From contig JABBOG010000020.1 of the NCBI GenBank assembly GCA_019351975.1, forward strand, positions 1-62,779: a stretch of 62,779 nucleotides of DNA, read 5' to 3'. Source of the DNA: Acidobacteriota bacterium. Lineage in GTDB: Bacteria; Acidobacteriota; Terriglobia; Terriglobales; Acidobacteriaceae. Shown in pieces: positions 49,910-58,687 of the stretch (positions are counted from its first letter, which is position 1; every line of letters begins with the position of its first letter). Both the position numbers and the translations under genes were made by a program. The notes beneath the pieces are model-generated. The model worked only from the letters and a program-made list of their open reading frames with translations. It searched no databases and was not told the origin of the DNA.

Positions 49910-50620
49910 TTATCTGGCATCCGAGGCAGGATTCCCTGGAGCGTCGTCACTCCGCAGCTCGCTGAGCCGCGACTCGACTTGATACACAGCACGATTGTTC
50001 TGGAATACGCGTGTTGCCGAGGCGTCCAGGTCTGCGATGCTGCGTTTGACGGCGGACGGGGTGAAGTCTGCAGGGCGAAGATCGCGGAGACGGACACCTG
50101 TCAGGTTAAGGGTGAGAGCGATCGAGAAGAAGGCCATCGCAGCCGTCATTGCGATGCGCGGCTGAAAGGTCACACGAGCGCTCTCGATGGAGAAGGTGTC
50201 GCGGAGTTGATTGCGGAGGGAGATCCACGAGTTGCCCCAGTTGCGCGAAGGCTTGATGGAGGGGATGGATGCTGGAAGCTGGGTTGAGGGCCGGGCCAGT
50301 GGAGCTGGTACGGCGACAGTTGAAAGAACCTGCTGCGCTGGGCCGGTGGTCTCGGCCAGGATCTTTGCAAGGAGGCTCTCGGGTGGGGTTGGGGCCTGCG
50401 ACTTCAACATGCTCAGCCAGGCGGCTCCGCGGCGTGCCTCGGCAAGTTCACGGGCGCATTCGCTGCAGCCAGCTACGTGCGTGTCGAAGGCGCGCTGCTC
50501 GGATGCGGTGAGCAGACCGTCCGCAGCGTCGGGAAGCATCGTCTCGCAGACGGCGCAGGTGGGTGGGGAGTCTTCGGAGTCGTCGAAGCCCGTGAAATCG
50601 AATTGGTTCCGGTCTATCAC
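49910..50620 (-). CDS. Anti-sigma factor with zinc-binding ZAS motif
   Basis: A 236-residue protein. The N-terminal anti-sigma domain has the HxxxCxxC zinc motif (HVAGCSECA, residues about 48-56) with an earlier CAVC pair, followed by a helix that typically packs on the sigma factor. One membrane segment lies at about residues 157-175 (IAMTAAMAFFSIALTLNLTG), leaving a C-terminal periplasmic part. It presumably holds the upstream-encoded sigma factor inactive until a signal at the membrane. It starts with GTG immediately after the sigma stop codon (zero bases between), so the two are translationally coupled. Confidence 0.88.
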   Translation of the reverse strand: MIDRNQFDFTGFDDSEDSPPTCAVCETMLPDAADGLLTASEQRAFDTHVAGCSECARELAEARRGAAWLSMLKSQAPTPPESLLAKILAETTGPAQQVLSTVAVPAPLARPSTQLPASIPSIKPSRNWGNSWISLRNQLRDTFSIESARVTFQPRIAMTAAMAFFSIALTLNLTGVRLRDLRPADFTPSAVKRSIADLDASATRVFQNNRAVYQVESRLSELRSDDAPGNPASDAR

Positions 50621-51430
50621 TTACATCACCTGCCCTTCTATACGTTTCAGAAGCCTTGCCAGTTCGCTACGTCCACGACTGATGCGGCTTTTGACGGTGC
50701 CTTGAGGTACACCGAGAATCTCTGCAATTTCTTTGTAGTCCATATCTTCCAGATCTCTCAGGATAACGGCTTCGCGGAGATCGGGCGAGACCTGACTGAG
50801 GGCGTCCTGAATTTGGGCGCGCAGCTGAAGCCCTGAGACCAGCTGCTCCTGTGTTTTACCGCTGTCGGCGAGGCGGTCGGCCTTTGACGGACCGTCCTCT
50901 TCACCATCGAAGCTTTCGTCGAGCGAATCGCTGGCTCGCTCCAGCCGGTTACGGCGGTAGTTATCGACCAGGAGGTTACGGGTAAGGGTCGTGATCCAGG
51001 TTGTAAGCCCTCCTTTGGCCGGGTCAAAGCTGGCCAGATTACGATACATCTTGAGGAAGACTTCCTGGGTAAGATCCTCTGCATCGCTTTGTGATCCGGT
51101 GAAACGATAGCAGATGCCATAAACTCTTCGATGCTGGGAGCGGGCAAGCTGCTCCCATGCCTGGGCGTCTGCTGCGAGGCAGCGGGCGGCGAGATCGGCA
51201 AGCGCCTTCTGCTCGGCAACGGCGGCGGCCCGATCGGTGTGCACCTGCTGTAACTCTGGCTCTTCAGGCAACATACGCGCCACTGGGGGCCGGGCCTCCT
51301 TGACTTGCGATGGCCTTACATCCTGAATTCCTGCAGCGATGGGGCGCACGGTATTTTTGCGAGGGCCGGGTGCGAGGTGCGGTGCGGCTGTCGAACGCCC
51401 AAAGATTGCCGGAATGGTTGCGGCTGCCAT
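50621..51430 (-). CDS. ECF RNA polymerase sigma factor (RpoE-like) with N-terminal extension
   Basis: A 269-residue sigma-70 family factor. Region 2 is at about 90-155 (RVYGICYRFTGSQSDAEDLTQEVFLKMY, shown in two motifs, then LTTWITTLTRNLLVDNYRR), and region 4 at about 205-262 (LSQVSPDLREAVILRD, YKEIAEILGVPQGTVKSRISRGR). The first 75 or so residues are an extra, low-homology extension. The start at 51430 is supported by an ECF-like promoter ending seven bases upstream, which makes a leaderless transcript; ATG 51274 would remove the extension but lacks a well-placed ribosome-binding site. It drives the four-gene operon and likely its own promoter. Confidence 0.9.
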   Translation of the reverse strand: MAAATIPAIFGRSTAAPHLAPGPRKNTVRPIAAGIQDVRPSQVKEARPPVARMLPEEPELQQVHTDRAAAVAEQKALADLAARCLAADAQAWEQLARSQHRRVYGICYRFTGSQSDAEDLTQEVFLKMYRNLASFDPAKGGLTTWITTLTRNLLVDNYRRNRLERASDSLDESFDGEEDGPSKADRLADSGKTQEQLVSGLQLRAQIQDALSQVSPDLREAVILRDLEDMDYKEIAEILGVPQGTVKSRISRGRSELARLLKRIEGQVM

Positions 51431-51437
51431 ACATTTT

Positions 51438-51465
51438 CATACGCACAATGCAACCGTTCAGTTCC
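51438..51465 (-). promoter_or_regulatory. ECF-type promoter of the sigma operon
   Basis: On the minus strand GGAACT (51465-51460), a 16-bp spacer, and CGTATG (51443-51438), then seven bases to the ATG. GGAAC plus CGTA spaced by 16 is a classic ECF pattern, so autoregulation is likely. Confidence 0.65.
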
Positions 51466-51530
51466 ATCGAGCGAGACGAGGATCGATAGATTACAACCAT
51501 GCTAAGCGGAATATTGGATTGCAAATGGAT

Positions 51531-52079
51531 TTAAATGTGGCCGTTGGACGGCAGACGGATGACACCACAGGCGATACGGTTTCCGGAGTCTCCACTGGGG
51601 TCGGACTTCTGGTCGTCGGCGTGGGCGTGGATGACGATGGATGTGCCGCCGTTGCTGAAGATGGAATTGGGTGCTGATGGGTCGAGCGAGATGGAGTGGA
51701 GGAGGAAGGTGGCTTCGCCGGTGTGGTCTTCACCGATGGAGACGCTGCCGGGGAAGTCTCCGTTGTGGTGGCCGGAAGGATTATTGAAGCCGTGGCGCTT
51801 TTTGTGCGGGTTAAAGTGGGGGCCGGCGCCTTCGAAATCCGGAGCGTCGCAGACGGAGTTCTCGTGGATATGGACGGCATGCTGGCCGAAGCGCAGGTTT
51901 TCAAGATCAAGCTTGACCTTTACGCCGTTCTTTACGGTTTTGAAGGTGGCGGTGCCTGCATCCTGCCCGGCGGAGTTGCGGAGTGGAACTTTGATCTGCT
52001 TCAAGGGGCTTTGTGCGGATGCAGCGGTATTTGCGGTGACGCATGCGATTGTTGCAGCGGCAAACAGGGTCAGACGCAT
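51531..52079 (-). CDS. sodC: Periplasmic Cu/Zn superoxide dismutase
   Basis: A 182-residue exported enzyme converting superoxide to oxygen and hydrogen peroxide. The signal peptide ends at about residue 22 (AASAQ). Copper and zinc ligands are visible in order: HAVHIHENSVC, GPHFNP...HG, HHNGDFPG, and IVIHAHADD, with GNRIACGVI at the C-terminus giving the partner cysteine of the disulphide and the loop before the active-site arginine. AGGAGGTAG lies about six bases before ATG 52079. It is divergent from tdk; the sigma operon lies downstream, but a shared function is not shown. Confidence 0.95.
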   Translation of the reverse strand: MRLTLFAAATIACVTANTAASAQSPLKQIKVPLRNSAGQDAGTATFKTVKNGVKVKLDLENLRFGQHAVHIHENSVCDAPDFEGAGPHFNPHKKRHGFNNPSGHHNGDFPGSVSIGEDHTGEATFLLHSISLDPSAPNSIFSNGGTSIVIHAHADDQKSDPSGDSGNRIACGVIRLPSNGHI

Positions 52080-52153
52080 CCGTGCTACCTCCTGATGACA
52101 GGGTCAGGATACGACATTTATCCACTGAGCCGGGAGACGTAGGATAAGGAAAT

Positions 52154-52802
52154 ATGGCAGCCACGCATGTTCCAGGCGCTCTTGAGGTGATTACCGGCCC
52201 GATGTTCTCGGGCAAGTCGGAGGAGTTGACGGCTGAAGCGGGCGCGGATTGCGCGGCAGAGGGTCGCGTGCTTCAAGCCGGACATCGATCTGCGCTACCA
52301 CCGGAGCTCGATTGCGAGCCACAGCGCGCAGACGCACGATGCGACGACGGTGGCGAATGTGGAGCGGCTGCGGGAGGCGCTGTATCCGCTGCTCAACGAG
52401 GTAGAGGTTGTGGGGATCGACGAGGTTCAGTTCTTCGACGCGGAGATTCTTCCGCTGGCGGTGGAGTTGATCGCCCTGGGCAAGCGGGTGATTGTAGCGG
52501 GGCTGGATACGACGTTCGCAGCGGAACCGTTTGGGCCGGTGCCGGACCTGATGGCGATTGCGGATACGGTGACGAAGCTGTCCGCTGTGTGCATGGTATG
52601 CGGTGCGGCGGCGATCCATACGCAGCGGCTGGGGCAGAGCCAGGAGCTGGTGATGGTAGGGGCGACGGGGATGTATGAGGCTCGCTGCAGGGCACACTTC
52701 CGGCCGTTTCTGGATGAACACGCATCGGAACAGCTGGAGCTTGGCGGCGAGTTGAGTGGCTCTACTCGGGGCGCTGCGGCAGGTGGTTCCCGCGCAGGCT
52801 AA
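52154..52802 (+). pseudogene. tdk: Thymidine kinase gene with an apparent frameshift
   Basis: The frame from 52154 gives LEVITGPMFSGKSEEL, the Walker A (P-loop) start of type II thymidine kinase, then becomes nonsense. From 52230 the other frame reads RLKRARIARQRVACFKPDID, exactly the expected continuation, and runs on through VVGIDEVQFFD (Walker B), ViVAGLDTTF and the zinc lasso CMVCG...EARCRAHF to 52802. A single orphan base at 52229 (a gain of one or loss of two bases) separates them. Unless this is a sequencing error or programmed shift, the salvage enzyme that phosphorylates thymidine is lost. The 3' end overlaps the MFS gene by four bases. Confidence 0.8.
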
Positions 52803-54073
52803 GTTGCTTGTAGCGATGGAGATGGGCGCTGGCGGAACGCCCACAGGATGACTGCCATGGCGATGCAAGCGGCGAGGCTGAGGCCTCCGTCAAAGAGATA
52901 CATACCGCGCAGTCCGTGGCTGCTATAGGTACGGCCGTCGAGCACGCCCATGTAGAGGATCGGCAGGACGGTGGCCGAGGTGAGGAGGCTGAACTGCGTT
53001 GCGGCGAGTGGATTCGAGCGCCCGATGGCGGCAAAGCATATGGCGACCGCAGCGGTGAAGCTGAGGGCCTGAACGACGTTTTCGCCAAGGAACGCGATGG
53101 CGAACGTAGCCGGACTTCGAGGAAGCAGAAGGAGCACGAGGGTGAAGAGGCTACCTACTGTACCGATCAGTAGATATAGTGGAAGCGCCTTGATGCGTCG
53201 AGACAGAGGGGGCAGAAGGAGAGCGCCGAGGGCTCCGGCGAGGGAGAGGACGGCACCGCCCATGCGTCCGACGAAGGCGTTGGAGGCGTGAAAGTCGGGG
53301 GCGACGCCGCAGAGTTGGTTGGTGAGGGCGAAAGATCCGGTCGGGGCGGTAAATAGTAGCAGCGTAAGGAGTACTTCGCGCCGCTTGAGGAGAGCGCGGA
53401 GTTCAAGAAGGAGGTTCTTGAAGCCGTTGCGGAGCTGATGGAGGGTGTTGTTGCGCGACGCAGGGGATGCCAGGGGAGGCATGGGAATCCAGGGGAAGAT
53501 GGCTGCGGGAAGGATGACGAGAATACCGAGGAGCGGAGCGATGAGGGCGAGCCGCAGTTGCCGGAGACCTTCGGCAGCGAGTCCGGCCATGAGTCCGTTG
53601 CCGAGAAAGAGGCCGACCTGCGTCCATGCACTGAGACGTGCGCCTTCGTGATTGGGCTCGTCCCCTTCGGCTGCGGCGACGTCTGGAACGACGCCTGCGA
53701 GCCATCCGCCAAGGGCATTGGAGCTGAGAACGGAGGCGGCGTAGGCGATCATGAGGCCGATTTCGAGCAGCAATAGGTGGCTGTGGAGGAGTACGGCGAA
53801 GGTCATGCAGAGACCTGCAAGTGCTGCGAAGAGAGCAGCATAGGCGCGGCGGGAGAAGCGTACGTCGAGCAGCGGGCCAAGCAGGAAGACCCAGAATCCG
53901 GGGGAGAGGCAGGCGGCGCTGACGGCTGCGATTTTGAGTTCGTGGACGCCCTGAGCGGCGAGCATCTGGGGCAGTGGAAGGACGATGAAGCCACCGACGA
54001 GTCCGATCGTGGCGTTCGATAGACCCATCAACCAGACGGGGGCGATACGTGGCTGATTGCGTGGCATCGCCAC
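52799..54073 (-). CDS. MFS transporter, AmpG/PAT-like
   Basis: A 424-residue membrane protein with about twelve hydrophobic segments in the MFS 6+6 layout. Typical features are FLLGPLLDVRFSRR (the motif A-like loop between helices 2 and 3), a central cytoplasmic loop with LLLELRALLKRREVL, and SRRIKALPLYLLIG, the second-half equivalent. Overall layout resembles the AmpG/PAT transporters for muropeptides or acetyl-CoA, but the substrate cannot be assigned. It lies between tdk (3' overlap) and trpD (36 bases upstream of its start), read in the same direction as trpD. Confidence 0.8.
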   Translation of the reverse strand: MAMPRNQPRIAPVWLMGLSNATIGLVGGFIVLPLPQMLAAQGVHELKIAAVSAACLSPGFWVFLLGPLLDVRFSRRAYAALFAALAGLCMTFAVLLHSHLLLLEIGLMIAYAASVLSSNALGGWLAGVVPDVAAAEGDEPNHEGARLSAWTQVGLFLGNGLMAGLAAEGLRQLRLALIAPLLGILVILPAAIFPWIPMPPLASPASRNNTLHQLRNGFKNLLLELRALLKRREVLLTLLLFTAPTGSFALTNQLCGVAPDFHASNAFVGRMGGAVLSLAGALGALLLPPLSRRIKALPLYLLIGTVGSLFTLVLLLLPRSPATFAIAFLGENVVQALSFTAAVAICFAAIGRSNPLAATQFSLLTSATVLPILYMGVLDGRTYSSHGLRGMYLFDGGLSLAACIAMAVILWAFRQRPSPSLQAT

Positions 54074-54109
54074 AGTGTACGGCAGGCGGCTGGGGGTGTG
54101 TCGCTGAGG

Positions 54110-55147
54110 CTACGGTAGTTGCAGCGATTGGACGAGTTGGGTGACGCGGCCGGAGTCGATGGCAGCGGCTGCGAGGGTGATACCGGCTTCGATCGTGGGC
54201 GCGAGGCCGGAGGTGACGAGGACGGCGGCTGCGTTGAGCAGAACGACATCGCGGCGCGGGCCGGTTTCGCCGCAGAAGATAGACTTTAGAATCAACGCGT
54301 TGGTGGCTGCGTCGCCGCCTTCGAGGGCGGTGAGAGGTGCGGTGTAGAGGCCGAAGTCTTCTGGGGAGATGCGGTACTGGGTGATGTTGCCGTTGCGGAC
54401 TTCGGCGATCTCAGTGGGGCCCGAAAGGGCGATCTCGTCGATGCCTAAGAGGCCGGAGGCGCTGTTGCCGTCGCCGTGGACGACCATGGCGTGATGTATG
54501 TCCAAGAGCAGCATGGCTTTAGCGACGAGCGGGACGAGGCGGGAGTGGTAGACGCCCATGACCTGGCGTCGGGCACCGGCGGGGTTGAGCAAAGGGCCGA
54601 GGACGTGGAGGATGGAGCGCACGCCGATGGCTTTGCGGACGGGCATAAGTGCTTTGAGTTGAGGATGATGCGCGGGTGCGAGGAGGAAGCAGAAGTTATG
54701 CTGGCGAAGGGTCTGGGCGGCCTCGGCGGGGGTGAGGTTGACGGGGATGCCGAGGGCTTCGAGGACATCCGCGGAGCCGCAGCGGGAGGTGATGGCGCGG
54801 TTACCGTGCTTTGCAACCTTGGCACCGGCGGCGGCGGCGACGAGGGCGGCGGTGGTGGAGATGTTGAAGCTGTTGCTGGCGTCGCCACCTGTACCGCAGG
54901 TGTCGGTGAGTTGCTCGCGCTCGATTTCGCTGAGGGGAAAGGGGTTAGCGGCGGAGCGGAGGGTAGTGGCGAAGCCTGCGAGTTCGTCGGACGTCTCGCC
55001 GCGGGCGGCGAGAGCGCCGAGGAGGGCGGCGATTTCGACGTCGGAGGCCTCGCTGGCGAGGAGCTTTAGCATGAGCGCAGAGGCGTCCTGGAAGGAGAGG
55101 GTTTCGCGGTATTCGATGATTCGGCGCAGCTCGTGCTGGATGGGCAT
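54110..55147 (-). CDS. trpD: Anthranilate phosphoribosyltransferase
   Basis: A 345-residue enzyme of tryptophan synthesis that transfers phosphoribosyl from PRPP to anthranilate. Key motifs are DTCGTGGDASNSFNIST (PRPP loop, about residue 80), KHGNRAITSRCGSADVLEALG, FCFLLAPAHHPQLK and LGPLLNPAGARRQVMGVY, all intact. ATG 55147 (MPIQHEL) was chosen as the homologous start; the frame upstream lacks similarity. Other trp genes are not in the window, so it is dispersed. The ribosome-binding site is poor. Confidence 0.95.
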   Translation of the reverse strand: MPIQHELRRIIEYRETLSFQDASALMLKLLASEASDVEIAALLGALAARGETSDELAGFATTLRSAANPFPLSEIEREQLTDTCGTGGDASNSFNISTTAALVAAAAGAKVAKHGNRAITSRCGSADVLEALGIPVNLTPAEAAQTLRQHNFCFLLAPAHHPQLKALMPVRKAIGVRSILHVLGPLLNPAGARRQVMGVYHSRLVPLVAKAMLLLDIHHAMVVHGDGNSASGLLGIDEIALSGPTEIAEVRNGNITQYRISPEDFGLYTAPLTALEGGDAATNALILKSIFCGETGPRRDVVLLNAAAVLVTSGLAPTIEAGITLAAAAIDSGRVTQLVQSLQLP

Positions 55148-55291
55148 TGCTTTTGAGCGTAACAAAAGTGCGCGTTGAGGTGGGTTTCGGGCTGCAATCG
55201 GGGGGTGATAGCTCGGTTTCGGGCTACGCAGTTTCAAAGCGAGATCGCACAACTGTTTCGATAATCGCCACCCGATATTTGCTAGACGGAG

Positions 55292-55321
55292 TTGGGAGTC
55301 GCTAGGATGACGGGGTAGATG
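55292..55321 (+). promoter_or_regulatory. Candidate promoter for the suc operon
   Basis: TTGGGA (55292-55297) with TAGATG (55316-55321) at 18 bp. The -10 is weak. It lies about 80 bases before sucC, in the 254-base gap with trpD. Confidence 0.25.
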
Positions 55322-55401
55322 ATGGAGACGTTTGATGCCATCGTAAAAAGCCGCGAGGCGGTGTGAGGGCTGCGAGAGCCTTCGCGAGATTGGGAGCGAG
55401 C

Positions 55402-56574
55402 ATGAAGATCCACGAGTACCAGGCGAAAGAGATTCTGCGGAAGTATGGGGTAGCGGTGCCGGACGGCGAGATGGCGATCTCGATTGAAGAGGCGGACACG
55501 GCGGCGAAGCAGTTGTTCTCGGCGGGGAATGCGGTGGTGGTGGTGAAGGCGCAGATTCATGCGGGCGGGCGTGGGAAGGGCGGCGGTGTGAAGCTGGCCA
55601 AGACGCTGGAGGAGGCTGCGGCTGCGTCGAAGGCTATCTTGGGGATGCAGCTGGTGACGCACCAGACGGGACCGGCGGGGCAGAAGGTGCAGCGGCTGCT
55701 GGTGGAGGCGGGGTCGGCGATTGACCGCGAGCTGTACCTGGGTCTGGTGCTGGATCGGGCGTCGGGGAAGGTGGTGTTTATGGCGTCGCAGGCGGGTGGG
55801 ATGGAGATTGAGGAGGTGGCCCACGATACGCCGGAGAAGATCTATAAGGAGTATGTAGACCCGGCGATTGGGTTTCAGGCATACCAGGCGCGCAAGCTGG
55901 CGTTCAAGCTCGGGCTGCAGCCAGCGCAGATCGGCGAGGCGGTGCGGTTCATGATGGGGCTGTACAAGGCGTTCATCGAGACGGACTCGACGCTGATGGA
56001 GATTAATCCGTTTATTACGACGAAGGATGGGAAGCTGGCGGCGCTGGATTGCAAGATCAACTTCGATGACAATGCGATGTTCCGGCACAAGGACCTGAAG
56101 GAGCTGCGCGATATCAGCGAGGAAGACCCGCTGGAGGTGGAAGCTTCGAAGTATGCGCTGAACTACATCAAGCTGGATGGAAATATTGCGTGCATGGTGA
56201 ATGGCGCGGGGCTGGCGATGGCGACGATGGACATCATCCAGTATGCGGGTGGGTCGGCGGCGAATTTTCTGGATGTTGGGGGTGGGGCGAACCAGGAGCA
56301 GATTGAGAATGCGTTTGGGATTCTGCTGAGCGATAAGAATGTGAAGGCGATCTTCATCAATATCTTCGGCGGCATACTCCGCGTGGATGTGCTGGCTACG
56401 GCTGTTGTGGCTGCGGCGAAGAAGCTGAATGTGCAGCTGCCGATTATTTTGCGGTTGGAAGGCACGAACGTTGAAGAGGGACGGAAGATTATTGCTGAAA
56501 GCGGTCTGAAGGTGCAGATCGGCGCGACGATGAAGGAAGCGGCGGACTTGGCGGTTGCGGCAGCGAAAGGGTAG
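55402..56574 (+). CDS. sucC: Succinyl-CoA synthetase, beta subunit
   Basis: A 390-residue ATP-grasp subunit of the TCA-cycle enzyme that makes ATP or GTP from succinyl-CoA. Evidence: [17 protein letters not shown] at the start, [18 protein letters not shown] (nucleotide loop), [20 protein letters not shown] (metal ligands) and [16 protein letters not shown] with [11 protein letters not shown] at the C-terminal phosphohistidine-interacting domain. GGGAG lies six bases before ATG 55402. The gene is followed after only two bases by the NucS-like gene rather than by sucD. Confidence 0.97.
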   Translation: MKIHEYQAKEILRKYGVAVPDGEMAISIEEADTAAKQLFSAGNAVVVVKAQIHAGGRGKGGGVKLAKTLEEAAAASKAILGMQLVTHQTGPAGQKVQRLLVEAGSAIDRELYLGLVLDRASGKVVFMASQAGGMEIEEVAHDTPEKIYKEYVDPAIGFQAYQARKLAFKLGLQPAQIGEAVRFMMGLYKAFIETDSTLMEINPFITTKDGKLAALDCKINFDDNAMFRHKDLKELRDISEEDPLEVEASKYALNYIKLDGNIACMVNGAGLAMATMDIIQYAGGSAANFLDVGGGANQEQIENAFGILLSDKNVKAIFINIFGGILRVDVLATAVVAAAKKLNVQLPIILRLEGTNVEEGRKIIAESGLKVQIGATMKEAADLAVAAAKG

Positions 56575-56576
56575 AA

Positions 56577-57338
56577 ATGTCGCGATCTGGCATCTCCGAA
56601 AATACCCCGGCGTTCGCTATTGAAGAAGCGTTTCGGGCTTTAGGCGGCTCTCAAAAGAGTGCGACAGTCACAGCTTGGGTAAACAGCCGTTACCCCGGTA
56701 GATGGACAGATCGCATCATTGGCCAATACCTACGCGGTTGCTCTGTGAACCAGGCAACTGCGATTCGCCACCATCCCGACTTTCCGCGATTCTTATTTTG
56801 TAAAGGTCGAGGTGAATTTCAGATCTATGATCCATCGATCCACGGCACATATGATCCTCGTGGGTATCCAGAAGGTGAAGGCCCTTCGTCTTCATCCGTA
56901 GGTGACGAACTCAGGCAAGAGATCGCGGAACAGATTGAGCAGCGCGTAGGCACAGAGTTCGCTTATGAGGCCCACCTGCGTGACTATCTGGCAAAGAATC
57001 TGTCCTTGCTGGAAAATGGTTTAGTTCTTTGGAGTGGAAAAGAGGAATCGGCAGTTGAGTACCAGTTAGAAGGACGGCGGATCGACATCCTTGCGAAAGA
57101 TAAAGATGGCATTCCCGTTGTAATTGAACTCAAGCTCAGCAAGGGGCATGAGCGCACGATAGGGCAGGCTCTTTTTTATCGTGCCAAGCTCAAGCAGCTC
57201 CTGGCATTGCAAAGAGTTCGAATAATCATGGTTGCGGCAGAGATTACGGATGAACTCAAGATGGCCTCGGGTGAGGTGCCTGATGTCGATCTCTTTCAAT
57301 ATTCACTCACGATGAAAGTCGATCGTGTAGAGAACTGA
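56577..57338 (+). CDS. NucS/DUF91-like PD-(D/E)XK nuclease with N-terminal winged-helix-like domain
   Basis: A 253-residue protein between sucC and sucD. Residues about 10-105 resemble a small winged-helix domain (SATVTAWVNSRYPGRW, IIGQYLRGCSVNQATAIRHH). Residues about 125-250 match the NucS/DUF91 nuclease domain: FAYEAHLRDYLAKNLSLLE, then RRIDILAKDKDG and PVVIELKLSKGHERTIGQAL, which supply the D...E-x-K catalytic residues (Asp and Glu-Leu-Lys) of the PD-(D/E)XK fold. NucS proteins cut mismatched or branched DNA. It lies two bases after sucC, 21 before sucD, and is lower in GC than both, so it looks recently inserted in the operon. Expression would be constitutive with sucCD. Confidence 0.8.
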   Translation: MSRSGISENTPAFAIEEAFRALGGSQKSATVTAWVNSRYPGRWTDRIIGQYLRGCSVNQATAIRHHPDFPRFLFCKGRGEFQIYDPSIHGTYDPRGYPEGEGPSSSSVGDELRQEIAEQIEQRVGTEFAYEAHLRDYLAKNLSLLENGLVLWSGKEESAVEYQLEGRRIDILAKDKDGIPVVIELKLSKGHERTIGQALFYRAKLKQLLALQRVRIIMVAAEITDELKMASGEVPDVDLFQYSLTMKVDRVEN

Positions 57339-57359
57339 TTACGAAGTGAGGAGAGTGCG

Positions 57360-58247
57360 ATGGCAGTATTGGTTGGTAAGGAAACGCGGTTGATTGTGCA
57401 GGGGATTACGGGGCGTGAGGGAACGTTCCATGCCAAGGGTTGCGATGAATATGCCAAGCAGTTTGGCAACACGCTGGTAGTGGGGGGCGTGACGCCGGGT
57501 AAAGGCGGGACCACGCATGAGGGCTGGCCGGTGTTCAACACGGTGGAAGAGGCTGTGGCTGCGACGGGCGCGAACGCGACGGTGATCTTTGTGCCGCCGC
57601 CGGCGGCGGCGGATGGGATTCTGGAGGCGACGGCGGCGGGAGTCCCGCTGATCGTTTGCATCACCGAAGGCATACCGGTGCTGGACATGGTGAAGGTGTG
57701 GGAGGTGGTGAAGGATTCGAAGTCGCGGCTGATCGGGCCGAACTGCCCGGGAGTGATTTCGCCGGGGAAGGCGAAGATTGGGATTATGCCGGGGCGGATT
57801 CATAAGGAAGGCTCGGTGGGGATTGTGTCGAAGTCGGGGACGCTGACGTATGAGGCGGTGTACCAGTTGACGCAGCGTGGCATCGGGCAATCGACGGCAA
57901 TCGGCATCGGTGGCGACCCCATCATCGGGACGACGCATATTGACGCGCTGCGGCTGCTGAATGACGACCCGGATACCGAGGCGATCATCATGATTGGCGA
58001 GATCGGCGGAAGCGCCGAGGAGGCTGCGGCGGAGTTTATCAAGCAGCATGTGAAGAAGCCGGTGGTCGGGTTTATTGCGGGGCAGACGGCGCCTCCGGGA
58101 CGGCGGATGGGACATGCGGGCGCGATTATTTCGGGCGGCGAAGGGACGGCGGAGAGCAAGATGGCGGCGATGAGTGCGGCGGGGATTCACGTTGTGAAGT
58201 CGCCGGCGGAGATTGGGGATGCGATGGCGGGGTTGTTGGGGAGGTAG
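57360..58247 (+). CDS. sucD: Succinyl-CoA synthetase, alpha subunit
   Basis: A 295-residue subunit carrying the phosphorylated histidine. Evidence: [15 protein letters not shown] near the start (CoA-binding Rossmann domain), [22 protein letters not shown], and [20 protein letters not shown] with the active histidine near residue 246. It normally follows sucC directly; here the NucS-like gene intervenes, and a clear own promoter in the 21-base gap is not possible, so co-transcription is expected. Confidence 0.97.
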   Translation: MAVLVGKETRLIVQGITGREGTFHAKGCDEYAKQFGNTLVVGGVTPGKGGTTHEGWPVFNTVEEAVAATGANATVIFVPPPAAADGILEATAAGVPLIVCITEGIPVLDMVKVWEVVKDSKSRLIGPNCPGVISPGKAKIGIMPGRIHKEGSVGIVSKSGTLTYEAVYQLTQRGIGQSTAIGIGGDPIIGTTHIDALRLLNDDPDTEAIIMIGEIGGSAEEAAAEFIKQHVKKPVVGFIAGQTAPPGRRMGHAGAIISGGEGTAESKMAAMSAAGIHVVKSPAEIGDAMAGLLGR

Positions 58248-58308
58248 CGGCGGAATGCGCGCGGGTGACTGAGAGGGTTAGGGCGGTTTGCCGGGGTGAA
58301 GCGTGTGG

Positions 58309-58344
58309 CGGGTCCTTCGACTCGCTGCGCTCGCTCAGGATGAC
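58309..58344. repeat. Family C repeat after sucD
   Basis: GGTCCTTCGACTCGCTGCG, CTCGCTC and AGGATGAC: the variant of family C with an inner CGCTGCGCTCGC dyad. It begins the 440-base gene-free repeat cluster 58248-58687. Confidence 0.6.
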
Positions 58345-58408
58345 GGGCTGGTGGTGAGGCTGGGTTTGGCGGGGTCGTTGTGATGTGAAGTGCGGAGGGT
58401 TGTGGAAA

Positions 58409-58441
58409 CCCATGTCTCAGAGGCGAGACATGGGGCACCCG
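58409..58441. repeat. Palindromic repeat, family B, copy 2
   Basis: Stem CCCATGTCTC (58409-58418) / GAGACATGGG (58425-58434) around AGAGGC, then GCACCCGG. It pairs perfectly, with one compensatory base-pair change from the copy at 6642-6675. Confidence 0.8.
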
Positions 58442-58456
58442 GAGTGGTGCGGGTGC

Positions 58457-58660
58457 GAGAAGCGGATTCCCTGCGGGAATGACAGCAAGAAAGGCAAAAG
58501 CAAAGGCAGGTCCTCCGCTGGGGGGTGAAGGATGACAATTTTGAGGAGCTAAGGAGAAGCAGATTCCCTGCGGGAATGACAGCAAGAAAGGCAAAAGCAA
58601 AAGCAGGTCCTCCGCTGGGGGGGGTGAGAGCAGGTTCTCTGCTGGGGGTGAAGGATGACA
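58457..58660. repeat. Tandem composite repeat, about 97-bp period
   Basis: Two units: 58457-58537 and 58554-58660. Each has GAGAAGC, a hairpin ATTCCC-tgc-GGGAAT, GACAGCAAGAAAGGC, and the family C core CAGGTCCTCCGCTGGGG. The second unit carries an internal partial duplication (CAGGTTCTCTGCTGGGGG) before AAGGATGACA. No coding potential; the cluster probably grew by local duplication. Confidence 0.8.
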
Positions 58661-58687
58661 GGGTTGCAGGGGTTTGGCTTCGTCAGG

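Noticed and set aside
55330-55375. GCC-GCGA-GGC stem before sucC considered as a riboswitch or terminator
   Set aside because: Three-base-pair stem without T-run or recognisable aptamer features.
58457-58660. Repeat array considered as a CRISPR
   Set aside because: Units of about 97 bp with near-identical content throughout and no unique spacers; no cas genes nearby.
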